Of a stretch of DNA of 64,000 bases, positions 1 through 10,900 are shown in pieces (position 1 is the first letter of the stretch; the number at the start of each line of letters is the position of its first letter). The notes under the pieces are model-generated. The model made no database searches and was not told the origin of the DNA. It worked only from the letters and a program-made list of their open reading frames with translations. A program made the translations under genes and the position numbers. This stretch comes from Akebia trifoliata. Taxonomy: Eukaryota > Streptophyta > Magnoliopsida > Ranunculales > Lardizabalaceae. The DNA is taken from NCBI GenBank assembly GCA_017979445.1, contig CM030717.1, positions 12,386,086-12,450,085 on the forward strand, in the 5' to 3' direction.

Positions 1-3000
1 TGTAGGATGACTAAACATTTTGGTAGAGTTGTCGACTTTGGTCCACTAACCGAGCTTGGACCAAACCAAAAGCAAGGGTTGGGCCTCATGGATTAAAAAC
101 TTGTCCGAGATGGGGAGATGACTCAAGTCTAGATAATCAATGTGAATCAATTACCACAAAAACGTCCAAGATACAAGATGACTCATCTAATATTTTGAAA
201 ATGTCTCTGTCGAGTTTATGAAAGCTTGATGAAGTCAATTAGGTTAAATATTTTTTAAAATAAAATGATTTTTTTTTTCATAATTTAAATATTTATTATT
301 TATATAAAAATAAGATTTTCTAACATCTACAAATCCATGTGCTAATAATAAAAATAAATAATTATTTAACTATAAACATATATTAGTAAATAATTTTAAA
401 TTAGTTTAACTCATTCGAAACAAGATGAATCGGACAAGTCAACTCAATATTTGAGAGGGATGAGATGAGACGAAATACCAAGTTTTATGACCATGTAGGG
501 TCTTGATCGTGAGCCCATAAGGTACGGTCATATTCATAATTTTCAAGCCCACGTAATCCACGTCGGGTTGGGTTATGACTTAATAGTACTCAGCCCAGCC
601 TGAGCTGGCCCAGATAATCATATTAAGTATAATATTAACTATATATAATACATGAATAATGTATAAAATAAAAGTACAAGAATGTAAATTAAACAAATAA
701 GTTCTCTCTATTAGATTCTGATTTTGAATTTTCAATGGTTTTTGTGGTTCTCTATTTGTTGAAAGAGTATTGAATGTTGGGTCCATTTTCTGTTTCTAAT
801 AACCAAAACTTGGGATAGGAATGACTCTATTCGTAAAGTTCACGACGATAAAATATTTGAATTTAGATGACTAGAAATCAACCAATCAAACCCGAAAAAT
901 AAGTCCGGGTTGAACTGGGAAGGAGGAATTTATGATTGGATCAAGTGGGCCAATGATACAGAACTTTTTAAGTACTCTTTTGGGCCCAATACCTCTCTAG
1001 GTTGGATCATTTGGTGGGTCTATATTACACAAACAAGAGAACTTTGATTTGATGACTTTTGATTATTAGATTTGATGATAATTGATGGTTGATTTCTAGT
1101 CCTTATTTGTCCATTTTAGAATATTAAGTTCTAACTTATATAAATCATTGAATGTGCAATGCTCCCTAAAGTCCTTGTTAGTAGTACTCTCAAAGCTAAT
1201 TTGGGCCTAGACTCTCACGATAGGTCACAAGACTTGCTATTATTATTATGGGCTACTGCCTACTAGACCCAATATAATGTGCTGCTTAGCATTTTTTTTT
1301 TTTTTTTTTCTTTTAAGGAGATCATCAAAATTTTAATTTTATATTGATGAAACATCGAATTGGTAGTTCTACGACATACCTATCTAGGCATGTTTCGCAT
1401 AAATGTTTTAGTACGAGGAACTCCCATCAAATAATTGGGCAAAAGAGGTCCTTTAATGGTAGATCGTCTAACTAAAAAGGCTTTAAAGAAAACAAAACCA
1501 AGAGTACCCAATTGCCTAGATCGACTCCTCAAGAAATATGATCTTTTATTTTTATTTTTAGTTTTATTTTTTATCTTTTATAATCTGAGTTTTCTATGAA
1601 CTCTAGAAGGCCCTTGTGTTGAATTTCATTAAGTCACATTGGCCCAACATCCCTTTAGTAAGATTTGATATTGGTTTTCTTTTAGTGGTAATTTAATTTG
1701 AAAAAGCTTAAACGAATTAGTTTTTGATATTTATTTATTTATTTTTCTGTTTTGTTTTGTTTCAGTAAATATGTTTACGGGGTTCATCAACTTTTGTACA
1801 TGTGATCGTTACCCGTTTAAAAATTTAATTGGTGTATTCTGTTACCCAAAAATTAAAGTTAAAATTACCAATATTTCAAACTTGACTAATTGATCCAAAA
1901 CGAAAAAAAGCCAGAAACTTCAAAGTTAACAACTCACACAAATATTAAAAGATATTCTAAATTTTTTAAAAATTCTATTTTATTTTCAAAGAAAATTAAT
2001 GCTAAAGATATATATACTTGATTGGGTCAAGATTTTAATATGTATAAGTCCTTAAAGTGGGACCTTTACAATAATTTCTTTTATACAATTTCAAATCAAA
2101 GATACTATATATAACGTCATCGAGCATCTAAATCATGGAAAATGCCAGCCACACCATTGGGTTTGACACCCTCTATCAACATGACCGTTAGAAGACTAAT
2201 TTGATTCCCCATGTTTTGAAGGAGAGCTATTTGTGCTTTGTTGAATGTGCATCGAAAAACTTCTCACAACACTTGATTAAAGTGATCAATATTAGTAAAA
2301 TGAAAATGTCAAGGTCATTGAAGAGAAAAGAAAAAATATATATATGAAGAGTTTGGATCTATGTTACCTCAAGATTCAAGAAGCCAATCTAGAATGAAAA
2401 ATACAAATAAAATATGCACAAATCAAATGAAATAATGATATGAGAGCAGAAAAATAATAAAATAAAATAAAAATACTATAAGCCTTTGCTTGAAACTTTA
2501 CAGAGAGATATTTTTTAAGAGCAAACCGAGTACCCAAATCCTGGGTTGGAGTCTTATCCACAACACTCAATCCTTAAAACCAATTGTTATGAATGATTAA
2601 GAATTTTTTTCCTTTGAAGGAATGATTAGATCAGGTGGCGAGTCTAAATAGATTGTATTTTTTTTTTCCTTTGTGGGTTCTCTATTGTTCCATATTTTTT
2701 TTTCAGAGAGAGAGAGAGAGATGAGAAGTTAGGTGGTTTAAATTTTCAAAAGAGTGAGTTGGTTTATGGCGTTAGGTCTAAGCAATATTTTTTTTTTTGT
2801 CAGTGGGAGTGCTCTTCACCGTTGGATTTTCACAACTCTATCTTAGATCATAGGTTATGCTTATTACCGTGACAAAACCCTATTTTGAATAATAGATTTA
2901 TAGAAAATTACATGTTGTGTACCAGAGTCCTACTAATCCCCAAATTGAGAGGCAATGCAATTGGGTTGAGACTATATATGTCCTCGAAAGGATGACAAGA

Positions 3001-3013
3001 GCACCATCCTAAG
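1..3013. other. Intergenic, no gene recognised
   Basis: AT-rich non-coding sequence with long T and A runs. The short open frames here match no family I recognise. The stretch around 83-490 contains degenerate GAGATG and ACTCGTC-like motifs resembling the MITE family at 29.6 and 61.1 kb, but no clear terminal repeats can be drawn. Confidence 0.5.
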
Positions 3014-3301
3014 GGTTGTGTTTGGATTGAGAGAAACAGAGAGAAGAGAAAATAAGGGAAGAGAAAATAAATAAGTTTCTCTTCATTTCTCTTGTTTGGA
3101 TTGTTAAGTAGAAAGAAAAGAGAAAAGAAATGAAGAGAAATCCTTTTAAAATATTTTATAATTCCAACTTTGCCCTTAGATATCTTTTTAAGGTATTTTA
3201 AAATTTCAAAGTTGTCATAAATTCTCACTTGTCGATCCAAACATGGTGAAAAGAAATTGAATTTCTCTTCTCTCCACTTCTCTCTATCCCAACATGTTTA
3301 C
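3014..3301. mobile_element. Possible MITE with GAGAGAA-rich terminal inverted repeats
   Basis: The left end, starting near GGGTTGTGTTTGGATTGAGA, is matched imperfectly in inverted orientation by the right end, which finishes CTCTATCCCAACATG. Both arms continue into a purine-rich GAGAAGAGAAA tract. Length and AT content suit a non-autonomous DNA transposon. The flanking trinucleotides (TAA on the left, TTA on the right) are not a direct repeat, so the boundary and superfamily are unproven. Confidence 0.4.
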
Positions 3302-4146
3302 GTCCGTTTAATGATCAAGGTCATTTAATCTATTGATTATTTTCCCAAAATCATTACTACCCTCTCTTTTTTATTGTCAAAAAAGTTGACAGATACAAGT
3401 TTTTAAATGCGATTTAATACAAGGTTTTGATTCACGAGAAAAATTAAAATATATTAATTGAAACATTCTCGTACAATCCAATTTTTAAAATTTTTCAGGG
3501 TCAATAATTATTTTCAATCAAGATCAAAATTGAAGTGTTTGGTTGAAATATTTCAAAACGACACAAAACACTAAACTATAGTTATAATTACATCTTTAAC
3601 TTTACACGAGATATTTACGTGTGTGAGAGGCCCACCAATTTGCAACTCTCTTCTATCTTTGTACTTTATACACAGTGAGTGCACTGCGCACCACTAAGTG
3701 TCTATTTAAAAAAAATTTAACTTTTTTGTGCTAAAGCACGCTGGGAGCGCACGATAATACCCTTCGCTTAAAAGCGACGCGAAAATGAGGTCAGTCGTGT
3801 CGTGACTCGTTAGCCACCTTCATGGCTTCACCTAGAGTTGGACCAAAGCGGCATATGTACAAAACACGCGCGGCTCATTATAGCAGGTCTTAATTTTCTG
3901 TTTATTTATGGAATCCGACTAACCTTACTAAGTTAGTAAGGATATCAACCCTACTAAGGGTCTTTGGTTTCACCTTGTGACATCCAAAAACATGATCCTA
4001 TGATTAAGGGTTGTAAATGACAAAATTATATGTATTTTAAAAACATTCATAAAAAATATTTTTCACCGTTGAATTTCAATTTTAAGTTTTAGAATTATGT
4101 GGAAGTTCTTAACCGTCCATTTTTAAAATCTTGGATCAACTTCAAA

Positions 4147-4172
<26 letters not shown>
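3302..4172. other. Intergenic with a dispersed-repeat copy and a (TA)n tract
   Basis: No coding sequence is recognised. The segment near 4010-4140 (ACCGTTGAATTTCAATTTTAA and following) resembles 40.20-40.27 kb, so it is a dispersed repeat. The interval ends in a TA microsatellite at about 4147-4172, into which the first hairpin element is set. Confidence 0.45.
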
Positions 4173-4177
<5 letters not shown>

Positions 4178-4553
4178 CAGGTTCAAACGACAACCATTTC
4201 AACACACATATAGACAACGTGTTTTGTCTTATATGGGCAAAAATGTTTAGAATGGGCTGATTTTTTGTGAGGAGGATCTCTGTGGTGAGGAGATCATCCT
4301 TGTCAAAAAATCAGCTCATTCCAAAACTTCTAGACCGTCCAATTTTTATTGAAAAATTATAGACCGTCCAATTTTTGTAAATCAATTTTGATAGGGTTAC
4401 AAGTTTGAAATGGGATGATTTTTTGCCAGGATGATCCCCTCATCACAGAGATCATCCTCACACAAAAAATCAGCTCATTCCAAACATTTTTGCCCATATA
4501 AGACAAACACGTTGTCTATATGTGTGTCGCAATGTGTGTTGCAGGAACCCGAC

Positions 4554-4555
<2 letters not shown>
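4173..4555. mobile_element. TA-flanked two-hairpin MITE (copy E1)
   Basis: The element sits between two (TA)n tracts. Its ends are imperfect inverted repeats: ACACACATATAGACAACGTG near 4202 is mirrored near 4509-4531, and the right terminus reads GGGTCGGGTTCC on the minus strand. Inside are two palindromes at about 4246-4330 and 4409-4480, each built from GCTGATTTTTTGTGAGGA-like arms meeting at GATCTC. The same core recurs in six other copies in this window. No coding capacity is seen. The superfamily is not established. Confidence 0.7.

Positions 4556-4603
<48 letters not shown>
4556..4603. repeat. (TA)n microsatellite
   Basis: An uninterrupted TA dinucleotide run of about 46 bases separates hairpin element E1 from the element carrying the WD40 fragment. 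It creates spurious open frames of alternating Tyr and Ile on both strands. Confidence 0.9.
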
Positions 4604-4605
<2 letters not shown>

Positions 4606-5684
4606 GGGCGGTTCGACGGACGTCTCAATAACCATATGAGAAACTGATGTTTCTCTGATGTTAGATGGGCTGAAATCAACGGCGCACACACGTCCGCACG
4701 TCAGTTCAGTTATTAAAAACGGAATTTTCAAAATTTGCAAACACATCCCTCCGTTTTTACAAATTTCGAACTAACTCTCCTTCTCTCTTTCTACTTGACA
4801 GAACGAGAGTTCAGTCGTTCTCTCTCTCTTCGTCTCCATCGAAATCCTGAGAGTCATTGAGAGCTCGCTCACTCGCTCTCTCTCTCTCTCTCTCTCTGTT
4901 TTCATCTTCATCTCCATTGAAACGAGGTACTGGAGAGCTCCTAGAGGTATTGTCTGGGCATTCTGGAGCTGTTAACTCTGTGAACTGGAATCCAGCTAAC
5001 CCCCATATGTTGGCATCAGCCAGTGATGACCGTACAATTCGCATATGGGGTTTAAATCAGGTCAAACCGAAGCGTAAGGATGCTGAGAGTAATGGTTTTA
5101 TCCATCATTGCAATGGAGGAACTTGAAGATAACAAAAACATGGGAATAATCAGATATTGATGTTCTCTTCTAGTCCATTGGTTTCATGTAAATTCTTCTC
5201 CTTTTCACCTTTATTGCTCCTCTTTCTTTTTCTTTTTTGTCTTGGCATTCATAGCAAACACGCATGTAAATTGTGCGGCCGCTGTCTGCGAATAAACCAT
5301 TTACTGATGACCATTTTTTTTTTATAACTGTTTTGTTCAATTTATATTTCACTAATGGGCAGTTGGGAAATCCATGCTGTGAAATGGAGAAGGGCAGGGA
5401 TGCCTTAATTAAGGATTTGAAAAAGATTCCTTTTCTAATTTCTTTCATAAAACAGGACAATCTTAATCTGCCCCTTCCCCTAGAACCCAAATTAAACTTA
5501 GTCATATTCGCTGCAGCAGTGGTGGCAACTTGACTCCTAAGGAGCTTACAGTAGTCTGGATGATGGGGACTATGACATCCTCAAGTATGCAAAATCATTC
5601 TTCTTTTGTTACATTACAAAAGAGAGTGTAAAGTCCCCCTTTCATCGCATCGACTTCGTTTTCAATGGAGATGAAGATGAAAAC

Positions 5685-5727
<43 letters not shown>

Positions 5728-6030
5728 GAGCGAGGGAGGTGAGCGATTCGCGGCTCTAGGGATTCGATGAGTCGATGGCTCTCAGGATTTAGATAGAGAC
5801 GAAGAGAGAGAGAACGACTGAACTCTCGTTCTGTCGAGTAGAAAGAGAGAAGGAGAGTTAGTTCGAAATTTGTAAAAACGGAGGGATGTGTTTGCAAATT
5901 TTTAAAATTCCGTTTTTAATAACTGAACTGACGTGCGGACGTATGTGCGCCGTTGATTTTAGCCCATCTAACGTCAGAGAAACATCAGTTTCTCATATGG
6001 TTATTGAGACGTCCGTCTCGAACCGCCCCC
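4604..6030. mobile_element. Pack-MULE-like DNA transposon with a captured WD40 exon
   Basis: Long, nearly identical terminal inverted repeats run from about 4604-4925 on the left and 5656-6030 on the right. Both begin GGGGGCGGTTCGA and continue through a shared CATATGAGAAACTGATG segment and a CT-rich tract. The central ~730 bp is unique and includes the WD40 coding exon at 4926-5126. The flanks are (TA)n on both sides, so the target duplication cannot be measured; TA or 9 bp both fit. No transposase is present, so the element is non-autonomous. TIRs over 300 bp plus a host gene fragment resemble Pack-MULEs. However, the terminal GGG...GTTC motif is shared with the neighbouring hairpin MITEs, so the superfamily stays open. 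The high TIR similarity suggests recent activity. Confidence 0.75.
4926..5126 (+). pseudogene. Captured 3' exon of a WDR26-like WD40-repeat gene
   Basis: The frame reads one WD40 repeat: a leading [15 protein letters not shown], then [18 protein letters not shown] with the closing IRIW. After it comes a short Lys-rich tail ending in HHCNGGT and a stop codon at 5124-5126. The GH start, the SASDD turn and the IRIW end define the repeat. The tail resembles, from memory, the C-terminus of plant WDR26, a CTLH E3-ligase-type scaffold. A whole WDR26 has several more repeats plus LisH and CTLH domains, all absent here. The open frame runs upstream into the left TIR without an ATG, starting only from TTG at 4857, so an independent protein is doubtful. 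Identity as a WD40 repeat is sure; assignment to WDR26 is probable. Confidence 0.75.
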
Positions 6031-6067
6031 TATATATATATATATTATATATATATATATATATATT
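6031..6067. repeat. (TA)n microsatellite
   Basis: An interrupted TA run between the WD40-carrying element and hairpin element E2. It may be a shared insertion target or tract carried along by the elements. Confidence 0.85.
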
Positions 6068-6448
6068 GGGAAATATTCAGCACCCTAAGTTTTACCACAC
6101 ACTTTAACAAACGTTTTTGTCCTACATGGGTTAGAAGTTTTGGAATGAGCTGATTTTTGGTGAGGATGATCTCTATGATTAGAAGATCATCCTCCCCAAA
6201 AATCAGCCCATTCCGAAATGTTTAGCCCCATGTTTACACGTTGAAAAATCGTGGACCGTCCATTTTTTGTAAATCAATTTTGATGGTTAGGTTAGAAGTT
6301 GGAATGAACTGATTTTTGGTGAGGATGATCTCCTCACCATAGAGATCATCCTCACCAAAAATCAGCTCATTCCGAAACTTCTAACCCATGTAAGACAAAA
6401 CGCGTTTGTTAAAGTGTGTGGTAAAACTTAGGGTGCCGAACGGGACCC
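6068..6448. mobile_element. TA-flanked two-hairpin MITE (copy E2)
   Basis: The left end (GGGAAATATTCAGCACCCTA) and the right end, read on the minus strand (GGGTCCCGTTCGGCACCCTA), form an inverted repeat continuing through TTTTACCACACACTTTAACA. Two internal palindromes lie at about 6131-6220 and 6300-6380, with arms GCTGATTTTTGGTGAGGATG meeting at GATCTC. Between them is the conserved segment containing GGACCGTCCATTTTTTGTAA. There is no coding sequence. Confidence 0.75.
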
Positions 6449-6466
6449 ATATATATATATATATAT

Positions 6467-7004
6467 GGGTAGCGTTCAATGGCAAACTTTTTAGCAAACT
6501 TTTTGGCAAAACATTTTTCAAAACATGAGTTAGAGGTTTTGGAATGGGCTGATTTTTGGTGAGTATGATCTCTATGGTGAGGAGATCATCCTCACCAAAA
6601 ATCAGTCCAATCCAAAAATTCTAACCCCATCAAAAACAGTTTATAAAAAATGGACGGTCCATGATTTTTCAGCCTGTAAACATGGGTTAGAAGTTTTGGA
6701 ATGAGCTGATTTTTGGTGAGGATGATCTCTGTGATTAGAAGATCATTCTCCCCAAAAATCAGCCCATTCCGAAATGTTTAGCCCCATGTTTACACGTTGA
6801 AAAATCGTGGACCGTCCATTTTTTGTAAACCAATTTTGATGGGGTTAGAAGTTTTGGAATGATGAGCTGATTTTTGGTGAGGATGATCTCCTCACCAAAG
6901 AGATCATCATCACCAAAAATCAGCTCATTCTAAAACTTCTAACCATGTAAGACAAAACACGTTTGTTAAGTGTGTGGTTAAAGCTTAGGGTACGAACGGG
7001 ACCC
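6467..7004. mobile_element. TA-flanked three-hairpin MITE, apparently chimeric (copy E3)
   Basis: The left end (GGGTAGCGTTCAATGGCAAA, then TTTTGGCAAAACATTTTTCA) matches the terminal type of copy E4. The right end, read on the minus strand as GGGTCCCGTTCGTACCCTAA and then AACCACACACTTAACAAACG, matches copy E2. It has three palindromes (about 6540-6620, 6700-6785, 6855-6940) instead of two. A recombinant of an E4-type and an E2-type copy explains both facts. It is bounded by (TA)n. Confidence 0.7.
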
Positions 7005-7046
7005 TATATATATATATATATATAAATATTATATATATATATATAT

Positions 7047-7403
7047 GGTGGAAATGTTCAGCAACAAACATTTTGGCAAAACATTTTTCAAAACATAGGT
7101 TAGAGCTTTTGGGATGGGCTGATTTTTGGTGAGGATGATCTCTATGGTGAGGAGATCATCATCACCAAAAATCAGCCCATTCCAAAACTTCTAACCCCAT
7201 CAAAAATGATTTACAAAAAAATGGATGGTCCACGATTTTTCACTTGTAAACTGGGGCTAGAAATTTTGGAATGGGCTGATTTTTGGTGAGAATGATCTCT
7301 ACACCGTAGAGATCAGGCTCACCAAAAATCAGCCCATTCCAAACTCTAACCCATGTTGTTTTGAAAAATGTTTTGCCCAAATGTTTGTTGCTGAACGGGA
7401 CCC
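7047..7403. mobile_element. TA-flanked two-hairpin MITE (copy E4)
   Basis: Inverted ends: GTTCAGCAACAAACATTTTG on the left, and GTTCAGCAACAAACATTTGG read from the right end on the minus strand. Both are followed by GCAAAACATTTTTCAAAACA. Two palindromes lie at about 7107-7190 and 7265-7345. The element is bounded by (TA)n at about 7005-7046 and 7404-7420. There is no coding capacity. Confidence 0.75.
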
Positions 7404-7978
7404 TATATATATATATATATTTTTTTTTTTTTCAATCTGAGTTGTTTTGATGGAACTTAAAGGGCTGTGATGTTGGATTGCTGATGAGGTAATCTATTTG
7501 AGCACAAAAGACCCTTGGTAAGACTTAAAAGCTTACTAGTAGTGAGGAAAGTGTTTTGCTTATTTATTTAACAAAACTTCTATTGCCACACCAACTATTA
7601 CTAACAGCACCTGTGTGTTAAATTTTTTTTTTTTTCTTTTCGAACTGACGCACTGTTTTAGATCTCTATCATTTCGGTAATTCGATGGAACTCCATTTTT
7701 ACCGTATTTTCAATTTGTAGGTTGTGACCCTAACAAAGGAAATTAAAAAGTTAAAAAAAAAATCAAAAGCCCTCGCTTGTTGCTGTCTCTCACTCGTATT
7801 TCCTTTCTCTCCAGAATTCAGATCTCTCTCTCTCTCTCTGCTTCAGATCTCGCAGCGATCAAAACAACTAGAAATTTACTTCTTTTAGTGCTGAAACCCT
7901 GGTTTTAAACCCTCGATCGGGGGTTTTGATCTTCTCTGTAAATTTGTTTCCTGATTGTGAAGCATCAATCTTGGCGTC
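7404..7978 (+). promoter_or_regulatory. Clathrin heavy chain upstream region and 5' UTR
   Basis: This holds the presumed core promoter and leader of the clathrin gene. CT-rich tracts at about 7800-7845 (repeated TCTC) are typical of plant 5' leaders. A 30-base piece at 7573-7615 (ATTGCCACACCAACTATT) matches one arm of the foldback element at 38.38 kb, so part of the promoter derives from a transposon. No TATA box or transcription start can be fixed by eye. Confidence 0.5.
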
Positions 7979-10900
7979 ATGGCTGCTGCAAATGCTCCGA
8001 TCACCATGAAAGAAGCCTTGACGGTGAGTACAATTTCATTTAATCCACCATTTGAATCTTTTTCCCTCGATTTTGAGTTTGTCCTCAGATTTTAACCTTA
8101 AATCGCGCTGAAACTAGAATTTTTGGACCTTTGATAGATTTGAATCTTTGTATTTCAATTTTGATTTCGTTAGTATGAATTAGACTACAATTCGTTTTCC
8201 TAATCAAGCCCTGAATTATCGTTTTCTTGATTTTTTTCTTCTTCTGTCGATTCATTTAGAAGTGTTTTGTTACATCAAAGCTTTATTAGATATTGGATCT
8301 GTTCAGATCTGTAGGATAAGCCATGATCTGATTTGTGATTGCTTGTGTTCCTCTGCTATTATGCTTTTGAATTCTGAAAATTCCACTTTTGATCTCTTCC
8401 TGTTTGATTTGCTGTGCTTGCAGTTGCCTAGTATCGGAATTAATCCACAATTCATCACGTTTACACATGTTACAATGGAATCTGAAAAATACATATGTGT
8501 TCGGGAAACGTCACCACAGAATAGTGTTGTTATCATTGATATGAACATGCCAATGCAACCATTGAGAAGGCCTATCACTGCGGATTCAGCTTTGATGAAC
8601 CCTAATAGCAGAATTCTTGCTCTCAAAGGTAGGAGAGATTACTTCTTGAATGATTTGCTTTTGGCGTGCATTAATTACCTCTGATATCCCTAGTAGCCTT
8701 TATGAGGTGATACCTGTTGTGGCACCTTTTTGTTGTTATTTATAATATATTTCTGATATTTTCTTGGAAGTTGTTGAATTAATTGGTTTATTTTTTTGAT
8801 TAGTTAATGAATGTATAGAATTGCATATTTTTGAAAAATGCTTAGTTATGTAAAGGATTGAGCTTGGTGCAATCTTTGTACCATTCTTTATGATGTTGAA
8901 CTTTGTTAGAACCAAAAATTGAGTGTTAGATACTGCTCACGTACGGATGTAATGTAAGATGATTTGATTAAGTAGGACTTCTAACCTAGAATACTAGTTT
9001 TCTTCTATAAATAGAAGAGAGATAAGCTGTTCATATTTTTCTGATAGTAGCTATAATGTTCAAGTTTATATGAATTATTTACCTATAAAAAAAATTTATA
9101 TGAATTATTGTTGTACTTGTCAGTAATACTGTTCTGGCATTGGTATTCCCTTTGAAAAAATTCCATTTATCTTTCTTCTTTCCTTTGAAGTGCCAACTTA
9201 GCTCACTGGTAAGTTGTGTGGAGTGTTACTCCCACATCCTAGGTTCAAATCTCCTTGAACCCAACTTCATTTGCTAACCACTAACCTTATACCTATCAAA
9301 AACAAAAAAAACAAAAAAGATAAAGTTCGTTGATCGTATTTTTAATCAATTGACGTGCTTAATAAGATGACTTAATTATGTGCATCTTTAATTCCTGGTG
9401 TATTGAACTGTGAAAAGTATTATTATTTGCTTATTTTCTTACTTTTCTTTAGAAACTTCCCCCTAGTGACATGCTCGAACCTTGGTAGGTTTTCCATATA
9501 ATTCCCAGAATGACGACCATTTAGATGCCCATTATTTGATCTATTGCTTTGATTTGATGATTCATCAGGCATACCTCTATTCGTTTTCAGGGATCTTTCT
9601 CTTATATGAATTTTTATTTTATTTTTTGATTGCTTCCTTCATAACTTTATCCCTGTGCATTTTTACAACTTAACACTTCATCATGAGGGTGTTCGACCAT
9701 GATTATCAGCCCATTGTTTAGATGCTATAGACATGCCTTGATTGGTTACATTTGTTTTTAGGTTGCTATTTTATCAAGGTATGTCAATCAAATTACAAGG
9801 AAAATTTTATAAGATGACCATATGACTAACTATGCTTTATGGGGTTAAATGTTGGGCTATCAAGAGTCAATATGTTAATAGATTGAGCAAAATAGAGATG
9901 GAGGTGCTAGACTAGATGGGTGAAGATACTAAAAAGATAAAATTATGAAATGAACATATTCGTGAATGTGAAGGAGTAGCTCCAATATGTGATAACTTAA
10001 GAAAACGTCAATTGAGACGATTTGGTCATGTACAATGAAGGCCAATTACAACCCCAATTAGACGAATCACACAATTTGGAGGTTCTAAAAGAGATAGATA
10101 AAGAACCAAAAGAATGCCGATTGGGGTAGTGAGAGCAGATATGAGTGCTTAAAATACCGTAAGTCATGGATGGAAGTTTTTTTTACTGGTGGAACAAGAT
10201 TTGTCCAACCTACCCCAAATTGTTCAGAGGATAAGGCTGCGATGATGAGTCTTGATCCTTTCTTTTTTGGATATTCCTAATTATTGTTTTTAGAACAAAG
10301 AAAAAGTTAGATATGTTATTTATGACTAGATCAATTTGCTTTGTTAATTCTAGAGGCTCTTCGTTTTTTGCGTCCTATGTATGACTTATGATTCATGTCT
10401 TCATGTTTGAAGCTCAACTTCCGGGAACCACTCAGGATCACTTACAATTATTTAATATTGAGATGAAAGCGAAAGTGAAATCGCACCAAATGCCTGAGCA
10501 GGTGATAGCTTGAATTTCTTTACTTTTTTGCTTCCATATTGCACAAGCTGTTTCTGGGGCTTCATGTAGTTCAATCCATTCACCTTGCTTTATTTTAGAT
10601 TGTCTTTTGGAAGTGGATCACCCCAAAAATGTTGGGCCTAGTAACACAAACTTCGGTATACCATTGGTCAATTGAAGGTACGATAATGTTTTCCCCTTTG
10701 CATCAAGATTAGATTTCTTTGCCTCCTTTTCATTTTTTCTATGGTTGAATTGTTTGCTATGAAATGTTCTCATCATATCAGTTATGCAGGTGACTCGCCA
10801 CCTGTGAAGATGTTTGAGAGAACGGCTAATTTGGGAAATAATCAGATAATTAACTACCGATGTGATCCTTCTGAGAAGTGGTTGGTTTTGATTGGAATTG

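Larger units (their letters stand above)
8629..10412. other. Clathrin intron 2 with a SINE and a LINE fragment
   Basis: This 1.78 kb intron holds a tRNA-type SINE near 9188-9310 and a LINE reverse-transcriptase 3' fragment near 9770-10265, annotated separately. The rest is T-rich intron sequence with no recognised content. Confidence 0.8.

Noticed and set aside
1310..1530. Retrotransposon pol remnant with GKRGPLMVDRLTKKALKK-like reading
   Set aside because: A short open stretch with a copia-like flavour, but no diagnostic motif could be placed.
4431..4746. Open frames of alternating Tyr-Ile on both strands
   Set aside because: They are translations of the (TA)n microsatellite plus transposon ends and have no protein features.
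5170..5505. 111-codon minus-strand frame inside the WD40-carrying element
   Set aside because: Lys/Arg-rich composition without any recognisable motif, lying opposite the captured exon's 3' sequence; no support as a gene.
5595..5897. 100-codon minus-strand frame rich in Leu-Ser
   Set aside because: It is read from the GA microsatellite and the right inverted repeat, and is low-complexity.
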